Shown here one piece after another: positions 1 to 5,973 of a stretch of 6,708 nt of DNA. The notes under the pieces were generated by a model that did no database searches, was not told the DNA's origin, and saw nothing but the letters and a program-made list of their open reading frames with translations. The stretch covers positions 1 through 6,708 of the forward strand of contig JAIKZT010000070.1 of the NCBI GenBank assembly GCA_024682015.1, read 5' to 3'. Every line of letters starts with the position of its first letter. Within the stretch, counting starts at the first letter, position 1. The stretch is from Clostridia bacterium. Its GTDB lineage: Bacteria; Bacillota; Clostridia; Peptostreptococcales; Anaerovoracaceae. Both the position numbers and the translations under genes were made by a program.

Positions 1-1418
1 TCGTGAAACGAAGCCATGAATTCCGGGTCGGAGCCTTCTTCATCCGCGAGCACGGCGTAGTTTCGTATCGTGGTGAGCGGGTTTTTGATCTCGTGCGCGA
101 TCCCGGCTATGATGCGGTTGAGCGCCTGGCTCTTGTTTTCCTCGAGGATCTCCGTCTTTTTCCTTTCCTCGCTCGTAACGTCTTCGACGATCAGCACGAA
201 CTCGTCGGGCACGGACGTGCGGTGGCACTGGTAGCGGTACGTGCGGCGGACGCCTTTGCCGTCGCGCACCGCCAGCAGCTGTGGCTGGGTCATCGCCTGC
301 GAAGCCTTCTTCCAGAGCTCGCCGATGACCGGCAGTTCCTCGATCGTGGGGATGTCCTCCCGGTCCGAAGGAAGCTCCACCATCTGCCTGGCCACGTCGT
401 TCATCAGGAGGATCGACCCGTCCTGCCTCACGACGAGATTGGCCGCGTAAGCGTGCTCCATGAGTTTGTTACGCAGCACGTAGGCGTTTTCAAGGTCGTC
501 GACCTTTTCCTTGAGTTCGGACGTCTTCTCGGCGACCACCTGCTTGAGCCGCTTGTTGAAGAACAGAAACGCCGACACGATGATGAGGGCCGCGCCGAAC
601 ACGATCGCCATGATATACGTCAGGTTCCGTATCCTCAGCTGCGCATCCTCCAGATCCGCGTCGATGATCCACTTGTCGACGATGCGCGCGTATTCCGTGC
701 CGGACCGCAGGCTGCTGATGCAGGTGTTCAGCGTGTTGAGCCTCAGTTCGTCGCTGCGTTTCAGCAGGATGGAGTAGCTGACGCTGCTCAGGTAGTTGAT
801 GGCCGTCGTATAGGCATCCGACAGCCCCGCTTCGCGTATCCGGTACTGAATGCAGTCGCGCACCGCGATGACCATGTCCGCTTCTCCCGACCGCAGCGCG
901 TCGTACAAGCTGTCCTGGTTGGACATGATGAGGATGGGGCTGGGCCGGATCTGCGAGATCCTGACGAAGCTGGACGTGCCGACCTCATAGGCGGTCGAAT
1001 ATCCGTAGGTCAGCGCGTGCCGGAGGATGTAATCGCTCTTGCCCTTTTCCGCCACCAGGCACATGGATGCCGAATAGATCTCCGAGGTGGAAGCAAGCAG
1101 CGGATTGCCCGTCTGATCGCTTTCCAGGGTCCCCAGGACCGCGTCCACTTCGCCCCTCTCCAGGCTCTCTATCGCCTGTTTTTTCCGGTCGAAGACGACA
1201 TACTCGATATCCAGGCCGCCGATGCGGGCAAGCTCATCCATGATGTCGATGTACATGCCGCTGGGCGTTCCGTCTGCATCGAGGAAGACGAGCGGTTTCG
1301 ACTTTCCGCATACGGCGACCCGCATATCCCGGTAATCCTGCCCCCGGGCAGCGGGAAACGCGCTGACAAGCACAATAAAAGCACAGAGGCATATTCTTAT
1401 CGCTCTTCTGTGCTTCAT
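1..1418 (-). CDS. Membrane sensor histidine kinase with extracellular SBP_bac_3-like domain (3' end cut off by window)
   Basis: The 472 visible codons encode the N-terminal part of a two-component sensor kinase. Residues about 1-26 form a basic, hydrophobic signal or anchor segment (MKHRRAIRICLCAFIVLV). Residues about 32-255 resemble a family 3 solute-binding domain (FLDADGTPSGMYIDIMDEL, then VDAVLG). A transmembrane helix lies at about 267-287, a charged likely coiled linker at 288-312, and a PAS-like region at about 318-415 ending in LIVEDVTSEERKK. The H-box follows (AHEIKNPLTTIRNY) with phospho-acceptor H442 and the N446-P447 pair. The window ends 30 residues later, so the ATPase domain is not visible. 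The ATG is chosen because GGGTGA lies five bases upstream and an in-frame TGA lies six codons upstream. It begins 41 bases after the peptidase gene and may have its own promoter. The canonical ligand-binding Arg of the sensor domain seems absent. The kinase assignment is firm; the ligand and target genes are unknown. Confidence 0.9.
   Translation of the reverse strand, partial: MKHRRAIRICLCAFIVLVSAFPAARGQDYRDMRVAVCGKSKPLVFLDADGTPSGMYIDIMDELARIGGLDIEYVVFDRKKQAIESLERGEVDAVLGTLESDQTGNPLLASTSEIYSASMCLVAEKGKSDYILRHALTYGYSTAYEVGTSSFVRISQIRPSPILIMSNQDSLYDALRSGEADMVIAVRDCIQYRIREAGLSDAYTTAINYLSSVSYSILLKRSDELRLNTLNTCISSLRSGTEYARIVDKWIIDADLEDAQLRIRNLTYIMAIVFGAALIIVSAFLFFNKRLKQVVAEKTSELKEKVDDLENAYVLRNKLMEHAYAANLVVRQDGSILLMNDVARQMVELPSDREDIPTIEELPVIGELWKKASQAMTQPQLLAVRDGKGVRRTYRYQCHRTSVPDEFVLIVEDVTSEERKKTEILEENKSQALNRIIAGIAHEIKNPLTTIRNYAVLADEEGSDPEFMASFH
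1379..1415 (-). other. Inverted repeat at the 5' end of the kinase reading frame
   Basis: AAGCACAGA directly after the kinase ATG is the exact reverse complement of TCTGTGCTT 19 bases downstream (arms 1407-1415 and 1379-1387). The transcript could form a nine-pair stem, followed by the weak U-rich stretch TTATTG. The structure lies in the signal-peptide codons. It might slow early translation or act as a weak attenuator. With a 19-base loop and a mixed tail it may equally be incidental. Confidence 0.3.
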
Positions 1419-1451
1419 ATCTGTCACCCGCTTTCAGATCAACTCTTCCAT

Positions 1452-1487
1452 TACAGGGATTATAACACCCACGTGAAGGCTGTCATC
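1452..1487 (-). promoter_or_regulatory. Candidate sigma-A promoter for the kinase gene
   Basis: On the minus strand ATGACA (1481-1486, five of six matches to TTGACA) is followed after 16 bases by TATAAT (1459-1464). TG one base before the TATAAT makes an extended -10 (TGTTATAAT). Transcription would start near 1452, about 34 bases before the kinase ATG. The elements lie inside the last codons and stop of the peptidase gene, so they would give the kinase expression independent of the dpp transcript. The match is close to consensus, but no transcript data support it. Confidence 0.55.
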
Positions 1488-2278
1488 ACATCCCACAGCC
1501 GGTCGGTCGACAACAGGATCGTGTTGTCGTCGATCTTCCTGAAACCCGGGAAGAACGAGTTGCGGGTGGCATCCACCTGCTCCTTGTAGCAGATCTCCAG
1601 TTCGAAATGCTTCGGGATCTCGCACAGAGCCGAAGGCCCGAGCTCCTGAGACAGCGCCTTTCTGGCGGCCGCGTAGATCGCATCGTGCGCGTCTTCGGGC
1701 TGCAGGCACGTGGTGACCCCGCCATACCCGCGCTTGACCGGACATGTGATGAGCCGCGGATGCAGATCCCTATAGTCATCGCAGAGCATCTGATCTCCGG
1801 AGAGCATGACGGACGGAACGCCGGCGGAAGCCGCTGCCAGGGAATACAGCATGAATTCCGAGCACTTCACCCCGTTCAGTTTGACGTAGATCGTGGATTT
1901 CGTCTCCGTATGCGACATCCGGTTGCCCTCCCGGCCGGCAGCGCTGTGGTATCCCACGTACATGATGGCGTCGAACGGCTTGCCTTCCGCATCCTTTTCA
2001 TCCACGCCGTAGACCATGCTCCACGGTGACCCGCACCAGGATCGCGTCAATTCGACGCCTCTTGGCAGCATCTCCGGAAAGATGTTCGTTCCGCTGCCGT
2101 GCGCATCCTTCACGCGCACGTAGTCCGCTCCGGCGTCGAAAGCCGCGCGACAGGCTGCCGCCACCTCCAGGGACATTTCCTTCGCGGCGTCGACGTAGCC
2201 GTATTCGCCTTTGCGGCAGTGGTCCCATAAAGCTGTGTTGGCCACGCCCTCGATGTCTGCGCTGATAAATACTCTCAT
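1460..2278 (-). CDS. dppA: D-aminopeptidase, peptidase family M55 (Bacillus DppA-like)
   Basis: The 272-residue protein is full length for the M55 family (Bacillus subtilis DppA is about 274). This family uses two zinc ions to remove N-terminal D-amino acids from short peptides such as D-Ala-D-Ala. All expected residues are visible: D8 and E10 in SADIEG, H60 in KDAHGSG, H111 in VGYH, catalytic-type H123 in MSHTE, and E141 in CSEFML. There is no signal peptide, so it should act in the cytoplasm on imported peptides. Its ATG follows GAGGTGA (2282-2288). It lies 76 bases after the binding-protein gene, the largest gap inside this dpp gene run, which contains a hairpin and a possible promoter. 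In Bacillus the equivalent gene is first in the dpp operon; here it follows the transporter. Nine cysteines in 272 residues would suit an anaerobe, but that is only suggestive. The symbol follows Bacillus usage; in Escherichia coli dppA is the binding protein. Confidence 0.93.
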   Translation of the reverse strand: MRVFISADIEGVANTALWDHCRKGEYGYVDAAKEMSLEVAAACRAAFDAGADYVRVKDAHGSGTNIFPEMLPRGVELTRSWCGSPWSMVYGVDEKDAEGKPFDAIMYVGYHSAAGREGNRMSHTETKSTIYVKLNGVKCSEFMLYSLAAASAGVPSVMLSGDQMLCDDYRDLHPRLITCPVKRGYGGVTTCLQPEDAHDAIYAAARKALSQELGPSALCEIPKHFELEICYKEQVDATRNSFFPGFRKIDDNTILLSTDRLWDVMTAFTWVL

Positions 2279-2300
2279 GTTTCACCTCAACATTTACCAA

Positions 2301-2326
2301 TGGGCGGATCCCGAAGGATCCGCCCA
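2301..2326 (-). other. Perfect 11-bp hairpin with UUCG loop between binding-protein and peptidase genes
   Basis: TGGGCGGATCC and GGATCCGCCCA are exact reverse complements around a four-base loop, which reads TTCG on the transcribed minus strand and is closed by a C-G pair. This is the very stable C(UUCG)G tetraloop type. The bases after it (TTGGTAAATG) are not a U-tract, so it is unlikely to be a full terminator. It sits 28 bases after the binding-protein stop and 12 bases before the peptidase Shine-Dalgarno. A likely role is protecting the 3' end of the binding-protein mRNA, allowing more binding protein than peptidase to be made. Confidence 0.75.
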
Positions 2327-2340
2327 GATCGCTTCTATTC

Positions 2341-2375
2341 GCGTATATTATACGCTATTTGATGTCGTTCAGGAA
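2341..2375 (-). promoter_or_regulatory. Palindromic TATAAT element, possible promoter or operator before the peptidase gene
   Basis: The 15-base sequence GCGTATAATATACGC (2341-2355) is a seven-base inverted repeat around one central base and contains a consensus TATAAT at 2347-2352. It begins on the last base of the binding-protein stop codon. The best -35 candidate at 17-base spacing is TTCCTG (2370-2375), a poor match. If it is active, transcription would start near 2340 and the hairpin would lie in the 5' leader of the peptidase mRNA. The symmetry could also mark a repressor site or simply a small AT-rich hairpin. Confidence 0.35.
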
Positions 2376-3986
2376 CATGCCGTCGCAGATGAAGTGGATA
2401 TTGGCCAGGCTCTTGTCGTAGACCTTGATGTAGGACTGACTGAAGAGCGGCAGAACGACCATCTGCTCCAGCAGATACCGCTGCGCCTCTTCGACGTACT
2501 GGAAGCGCTCGTCATTGTCCACGACGTGCTCGACCTTGTCGACGATGGCGCGGTATTCGGTCTCGTCGAAATCGTTGTGATCCTTGAAGCAGTTCACCAG
2601 GAATCTGGCGGGTTCACTCCACCAGTAGCTGGCCATCGTGAGATCGTAAGCGCCTTCCTTCGCCAGCGACGTGCTCTCCTTGGTCGTAACGACATTCGTA
2701 TCGATGCCGTACTGCTTCAGCGTCATCTGGATCGTCAGCGCGCAGGTCTCCACGAGGCCGGAACCGGTATTGAAGGTCAGCGTCGGCATCTTCTGGCCGT
2801 CCTTGTCGAGCCAGCCATCTCCGTCGGAGTCCGTCCAGCCGGCTTCAGCCAGCAGCGCCACGCCCTTATCCGGATCGTCGCAGTAGGTCGACTTGAACCA
2901 GTCTTCGACGGCCGGCGTTCTGTACTGGACGTTTTCGCTGATGATCTCGTACTGCGGCGTGCACATCATGTCGCCGCCGAAGGCAGCCACGATCGCGGCC
3001 CGGTCGATCAGGTAGGAGATCGCCGTACGGACCCGCTTATCGTTCAGGAACTCGTGATTCGCGTTCAGCTGGACGCTCTTCGTCGTGGGCGGCAGCGACG
3101 CGGAGATGATGATGTCTTCCCGGCCCTGCAGCGCGTTGATGGTGTCTTCATGCACGCCGATGAGCAGATCGAGGTCGCCCGCCTCGTAGGCGGCGATCAT
3201 GGCGAACTCATCCGTATACCAGGTCACCTCGATGTTGGGGATGTAGGCAGCGCCCTTGTTCTCGAGCACGGGGTTCAGCGTCTTGAATCCGTCGTTTCTG
3301 GCGAGTTTGGCGCTGGCGCCTTCCACGTACTCCGTGATGTAGTACGGGCCATAGGGAACGGCGCCCCACAGGAGCTCTTCGTTGGACATGGTCTCCAGCT
3401 GCTCCGTGTCGATGACGCAGAAGAACGGGCTGACCAGCAGGATCATCAGCGCGGTGCTGTAGCTGGTCATGGTCAGCGTAACTTCATTGCCTTCATAGGT
3501 CGCGTCCGTAATGTTGGCATAGGTGTCGCTCATGTAGCCGTCGTTGATGCCGTGCCAAATGGAGGCGACGACGTCATCCGCGCCGAGCTCTGCGCCGTTC
3601 GGGAAGTAGCGGCCCTCCGGGACCTTGAAGGTCATGACCGTGCCGTCATCGTTGAACGTCGGCGTCTCGGCCAGGCAGCCCACCAGGGAGCCGGACTCTC
3701 TGTCATACAGGAACAGCGGTTCGGCGATGGTCATCTGCAGATCCAGGAACGTGTCGCACTGGATCAGGTCCGTGCCGTACCATTCTTCGACATCACCCAC
3801 GCGAAGCACGTCTCTGGCCTCGATCGTGGAGTTATCGATCGCTTCGACTTCACCGCTGACGACGGCGCTCTCCGCGCTGGTCACTGGTGCGGCAGGTTCA
3901 TTCGTTGTTGTCTGCGCCTTGGTGCACCCTGCCAGCATGCTGACGACCAGACATACCGACAGAAGGACCGATAGAAATCTCTTCAT
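2355..3986 (-). CDS. Peptide ABC transporter substrate-binding lipoprotein, SBP family 5
   Basis: This 543-residue protein is the extracellular receptor that delivers peptides to the permease. It starts with a lipoprotein signal (KRFLSVLLSVCLVVSMLAGC) in which C21 would be lipidated and anchored to the membrane. A polar linker runs to about residue 58, and a family 5 binding domain fills the rest. Typical blocks are the early LAETPTFNDDG with FKVPEGRYFPNG (about 105-131), NHEFLNDKRVRTAISYLID in the middle (about 310-328), and YDLTMASYWWSEPARF (447-462). An aspartate-rich DSDGDGWLD stretch at 386-394 looks like the calcium-type loop often seen in this family. The length is usual for DppA/OppA-type receptors. 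The ATG has a strong AAAGGAG seven bases upstream. The gene starts 17 bases after dppF, so it is probably cotranscribed with it. It corresponds to DppE in Bacillus naming. Dipeptide rather than nickel specificity is inferred from the adjacent peptidase. Confidence 0.92.
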   Translation of the reverse strand: MKRFLSVLLSVCLVVSMLAGCTKAQTTTNEPAAPVTSAESAVVSGEVEAIDNSTIEARDVLRVGDVEEWYGTDLIQCDTFLDLQMTIAEPLFLYDRESGSLVGCLAETPTFNDDGTVMTFKVPEGRYFPNGAELGADDVVASIWHGINDGYMSDTYANITDATYEGNEVTLTMTSYSTALMILLVSPFFCVIDTEQLETMSNEELLWGAVPYGPYYITEYVEGASAKLARNDGFKTLNPVLENKGAAYIPNIEVTWYTDEFAMIAAYEAGDLDLLIGVHEDTINALQGREDIIISASLPPTTKSVQLNANHEFLNDKRVRTAISYLIDRAAIVAAFGGDMMCTPQYEIISENVQYRTPAVEDWFKSTYCDDPDKGVALLAEAGWTDSDGDGWLDKDGQKMPTLTFNTGSGLVETCALTIQMTLKQYGIDTNVVTTKESTSLAKEGAYDLTMASYWWSEPARFLVNCFKDHNDFDETEYRAIVDKVEHVVDNDERFQYVEEAQRYLLEQMVVLPLFSQSYIKVYDKSLANIHFICDGMFLNDIK

Positions 3987-4003
3987 TGTTGTTCTCCTTT
4001 CTC

Positions 4004-4993
4004 TTACACATCTTTATCATTCACGGCGTGATCCATAAAACACGCTGCATAATGATCATCTCCGACCAGGAGCATGGGCGGCTGCTCCTGCCGGCATTTA
4101 TCGCTGGCGAAACGGCAGCGCGGCGCAAACCGGCAGCCGGGCGCCAGGTGGATGAGGCTTCCGGGGTCTCCGGCGAGCCTCTCCGGGTTCTTCTCCCGCC
4201 TCGTCGGATCGAGGATCGGCGAAGCGGCCATCAGACCCCGGGTATAGGGATGTTCGGGCTGATGCAGAACGCTCTTCTTCGGACCGTATTCCACGATCTT
4301 GCCCAGATACATCACGAAGACCCTGTCGCACACGTAGTTCACGATGTTCAGGTCGTGCGTGATGATGAGATACGTCAGTTTCATCTGCTCCTGCAGGTCC
4401 AGCAGCAGGTTCAGCACCTGCGCCTGCACGGAGATGTCCAGCGCGCTCGTCGGCTCATCGAGGATCATGATCTTCGGATCGAGGACCAGCGCGCGGGCGA
4501 TCGCGATGCGCTGTTGCTGTCCGCCGGACAGCTGGGCCGGATAGTTATCCATGTACGAAGGGTCCATTTTGACCATTTCCAAGGCCTTCAGAGCTCTTTC
4601 CCGCGCTTCTTTGCGGGGCACGCCATGGATGATCATCGGCCGCATGATGCTGCTTCCCACGGTCAGCCGCGGATTCAGGTTTCCGCCCGGATCCTGGAAG
4701 ACGACGGCGATCTCCTTGCGTAGCTTTCGCATCTCTTCCGCCGTGGCCTTCTGCGGATCGATCCCATCGACCATGATGTGGCTTTCCGTAGGCTCCGTCA
4801 GGTTCAGGATGAGCCGCGCGATCGTCGTCTTTCCGGAGCCGGATTCTCCGACCAGCCCCACGATCTCGCCCTGCCGGATGACCATGTCCACGTCATCGAC
4901 AGCATGGACGAACTGCTTCTTGCTGAAAAGAGAAGAACCGACGGGAAAGTACTTCTTCAGATGATGCATTTCGATGATAGGTTCATGCTCCAT
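4004..4993 (-). CDS. dppF: Dipeptide/oligopeptide ABC transporter ATP-binding protein (DppF/OppF type)
   Basis: The 329-residue protein is one of the two cytoplasmic ATPases that power import. Visible motifs are Walker A GESGSGKT (49-56), Q-loop Q100 (VVFQDP), signature LSGGQQ (155-160), Walker B IMILDE with catalytic E180, and the switch histidine H213 (ITHDL). The C-terminal oligopeptide extension has HPYTRGL near 248 and four cysteines, C287, C293, C300 and C318, matching the pattern reported to bind an iron-sulfur cluster in some members. The frame stays open further upstream, but MEHEPIIEMHHLKKYFPV is the family's usual beginning and has AAAGGAGG upstream, so that ATG is used. It shares one base with the dppD stop (TGATG), which implies translational coupling. 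The missing start-side extension removes 34 residues that look like read-through of the dppD tail in another frame. The Dpp/Opp distinction rests on context. Confidence 0.94.
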   Translation of the reverse strand: MEHEPIIEMHHLKKYFPVGSSLFSKKQFVHAVDDVDMVIRQGEIVGLVGESGSGKTTIARLILNLTEPTESHIMVDGIDPQKATAEEMRKLRKEIAVVFQDPGGNLNPRLTVGSSIMRPMIIHGVPRKEARERALKALEMVKMDPSYMDNYPAQLSGGQQQRIAIARALVLDPKIMILDEPTSALDISVQAQVLNLLLDLQEQMKLTYLIITHDLNIVNYVCDRVFVMYLGKIVEYGPKKSVLHQPEHPYTRGLMAASPILDPTRREKNPERLAGDPGSLIHLAPGCRFAPRCRFASDKCRQEQPPMLLVGDDHYAACFMDHAVNDKDV

Positions 4994-5008
4994 CAGCGGT
5001 CCTCCTTT
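4991..5008 (-). promoter_or_regulatory. Ribosome binding site and TGATG stop-start overlap, dppD/dppF
   Basis: AAAGGAGG (5001-5008) lies inside the last dppD codons, seven bases before the dppF ATG (4991-4993). The dppD stop TGA (4993-4995) shares its last base with that ATG. This fixes the dppF start against a possible longer frame opening at 5095 and indicates coupled translation of the paired ATPases. Confidence 0.85.
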
Positions 5009-5961
5009 CTGGTATGGCAGGTATAGTAATGCGTGCCGCCGGCGTGGACGGTGGGCGGGTCCTGCGTGCGGCAAGTCTCCGACGCGTACGGGCATCTGTT
5101 CGCAAAGCGGCAGCCGGGCTGCACCTGCGTCAGCCTCGGCACGGTGCCGTCGATCGTCTCGAGGCGCCCTTCCTCCTTGGACTGCCGCGGCAAAGCCTGC
5201 ATCAGCTTTTCCGTATACGGATGAGCCGGCTGGGCGAAGATCTCGTAGACAGACCCCTGTTCGACCAGCTGTCCCGCGTACATGACGGCTATCCTGTCCG
5301 CCGTTTCGGCGACGATCCCGAAATTGTGCGTGATCAGAAGGATGGCGGTATTCCTTTCCACCTTCAGTTTCGTGAGGATGTCCATGATCTGCGCTTCGAT
5401 CGTCACATCCAGAGCCGTCGTAGGCTCATCGGCGATCAGCAGATCCGGATAGCGCGAGAGCATCATGGCGATCATGACCCGCTGCCGCATGCCGCCGGAC
5501 AATTCATAGGGAAAGCGCTGCATCTGGCTCGCGGGGTCGGGCATCCTCACGTCCGCAAAGAGCTGTTCCGTTTCGCGCATGGCGGTCGCCATGTCCTTCC
5601 CGTCCAGCAGAATGGCCTCTTCCACCTGGCGCCCGACCCGGTAGACGGGATTCAGGGAGTCGAGCGGGTTCTGGAAGATCATGCCGATCTTCTTCCCGCG
5701 GATGGCTATCATCTCCGCGTCGCTCAGCTGCGTCAGATCCGTACCCTCAAACAGGATGCGCCCCGTGATGCGTTCATTATGGAGCGGAAGCAGCCGCATG
5801 ACGGCATGGGCGATCGTCGACTTGCCGCAGCCGGACTCGCCTACGATCGCCAGGACCTCTCCCCTGTTGACGGACAGATCTACGTCCTTCACGGCGGACA
5901 GATAGCCGTCCTGGACTTTGTATTCCACACTCAGTTTTTCCAGCCTAAGAAGTTCTTCCAT
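4993..5961 (-). CDS. dppD: Dipeptide/oligopeptide ABC transporter ATP-binding protein (DppD/OppD type)
   Basis: The 322-residue protein is the partner ATPase of DppF. It shows Walker A GESGCGKS (41-48), Q-loop Q97 (MIFQNP), the DppD-type signature LSGGMRQR (154-161), Walker B LLIADE with E179, and switch histidine H212. The residue after H212 is Asn (THNFG) where Asp is usual, a small departure that leaves the catalytic residues intact. The oligopeptide C-terminal extension has HPYTEKL near 247 and cysteines C284, C290, C297 and C315, with exactly the same spacing as in DppF (5, 6 and 17 residues between). The start MEELLRLEKLSVEY is preferred over an upstream ATG at 6081 because it matches the family's N terminus and has AGGAGG six bases upstream. 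It follows dppC after 11 bases and overlaps dppF by one base. Confidence 0.94.
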   Translation of the reverse strand: MEELLRLEKLSVEYKVQDGYLSAVKDVDLSVNRGEVLAIVGESGCGKSTIAHAVMRLLPLHNERITGRILFEGTDLTQLSDAEMIAIRGKKIGMIFQNPLDSLNPVYRVGRQVEEAILLDGKDMATAMRETEQLFADVRMPDPASQMQRFPYELSGGMRQRVMIAMMLSRYPDLLIADEPTTALDVTIEAQIMDILTKLKVERNTAILLITHNFGIVAETADRIAVMYAGQLVEQGSVYEIFAQPAHPYTEKLMQALPRQSKEEGRLETIDGTVPRLTQVQPGCRFANRCPYASETCRTQDPPTVHAGGTHYYTCHTRKEDR

Positions 5962-5973
5962 GAGAAGCCTCCT
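5959..5973 (-). promoter_or_regulatory. Ribosome binding site that fixes the dppD start
   Basis: AGGAGG (5968-5973) precedes the ATG at 5959-5961 by six bases, and its first base is the last base of the dppC stop codon. This decides the dppD start; the longer frame opening at 6081 would lie within the dppC coding sequence and gives a non-family-like N terminus. Confidence 0.85.

Noticed and set aside
3..1589. Plus-strand open frame of 528 residues
   Set aside because: It is antisense to the kinase and the end of the peptidase gene, is rich in Arg, His, Val and Asp as expected of a GC-rich shadow frame, has no family-like motif, and conflicts with clear domains on the minus strand.
2301..2326. 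Rho-independent terminator after the binding-protein gene
   Set aside because: The hairpin is strong, but no U-tract follows on either strand, so it is listed only as a structured element.
2211..3974. Plus-strand open frame of 587 residues
   Set aside because: It mirrors almost exactly the binding-protein gene, whose lipobox and family 5 blocks are unmistakable. The antisense product has low-complexity Val/Asp/Arg composition and no recognisable domain.
4994..5095. Longer N terminus for dppF
   Set aside because: The extra 34 residues are the dppD tail read in another frame and do not resemble the family; the internal ATG has a strong ribosome binding site.
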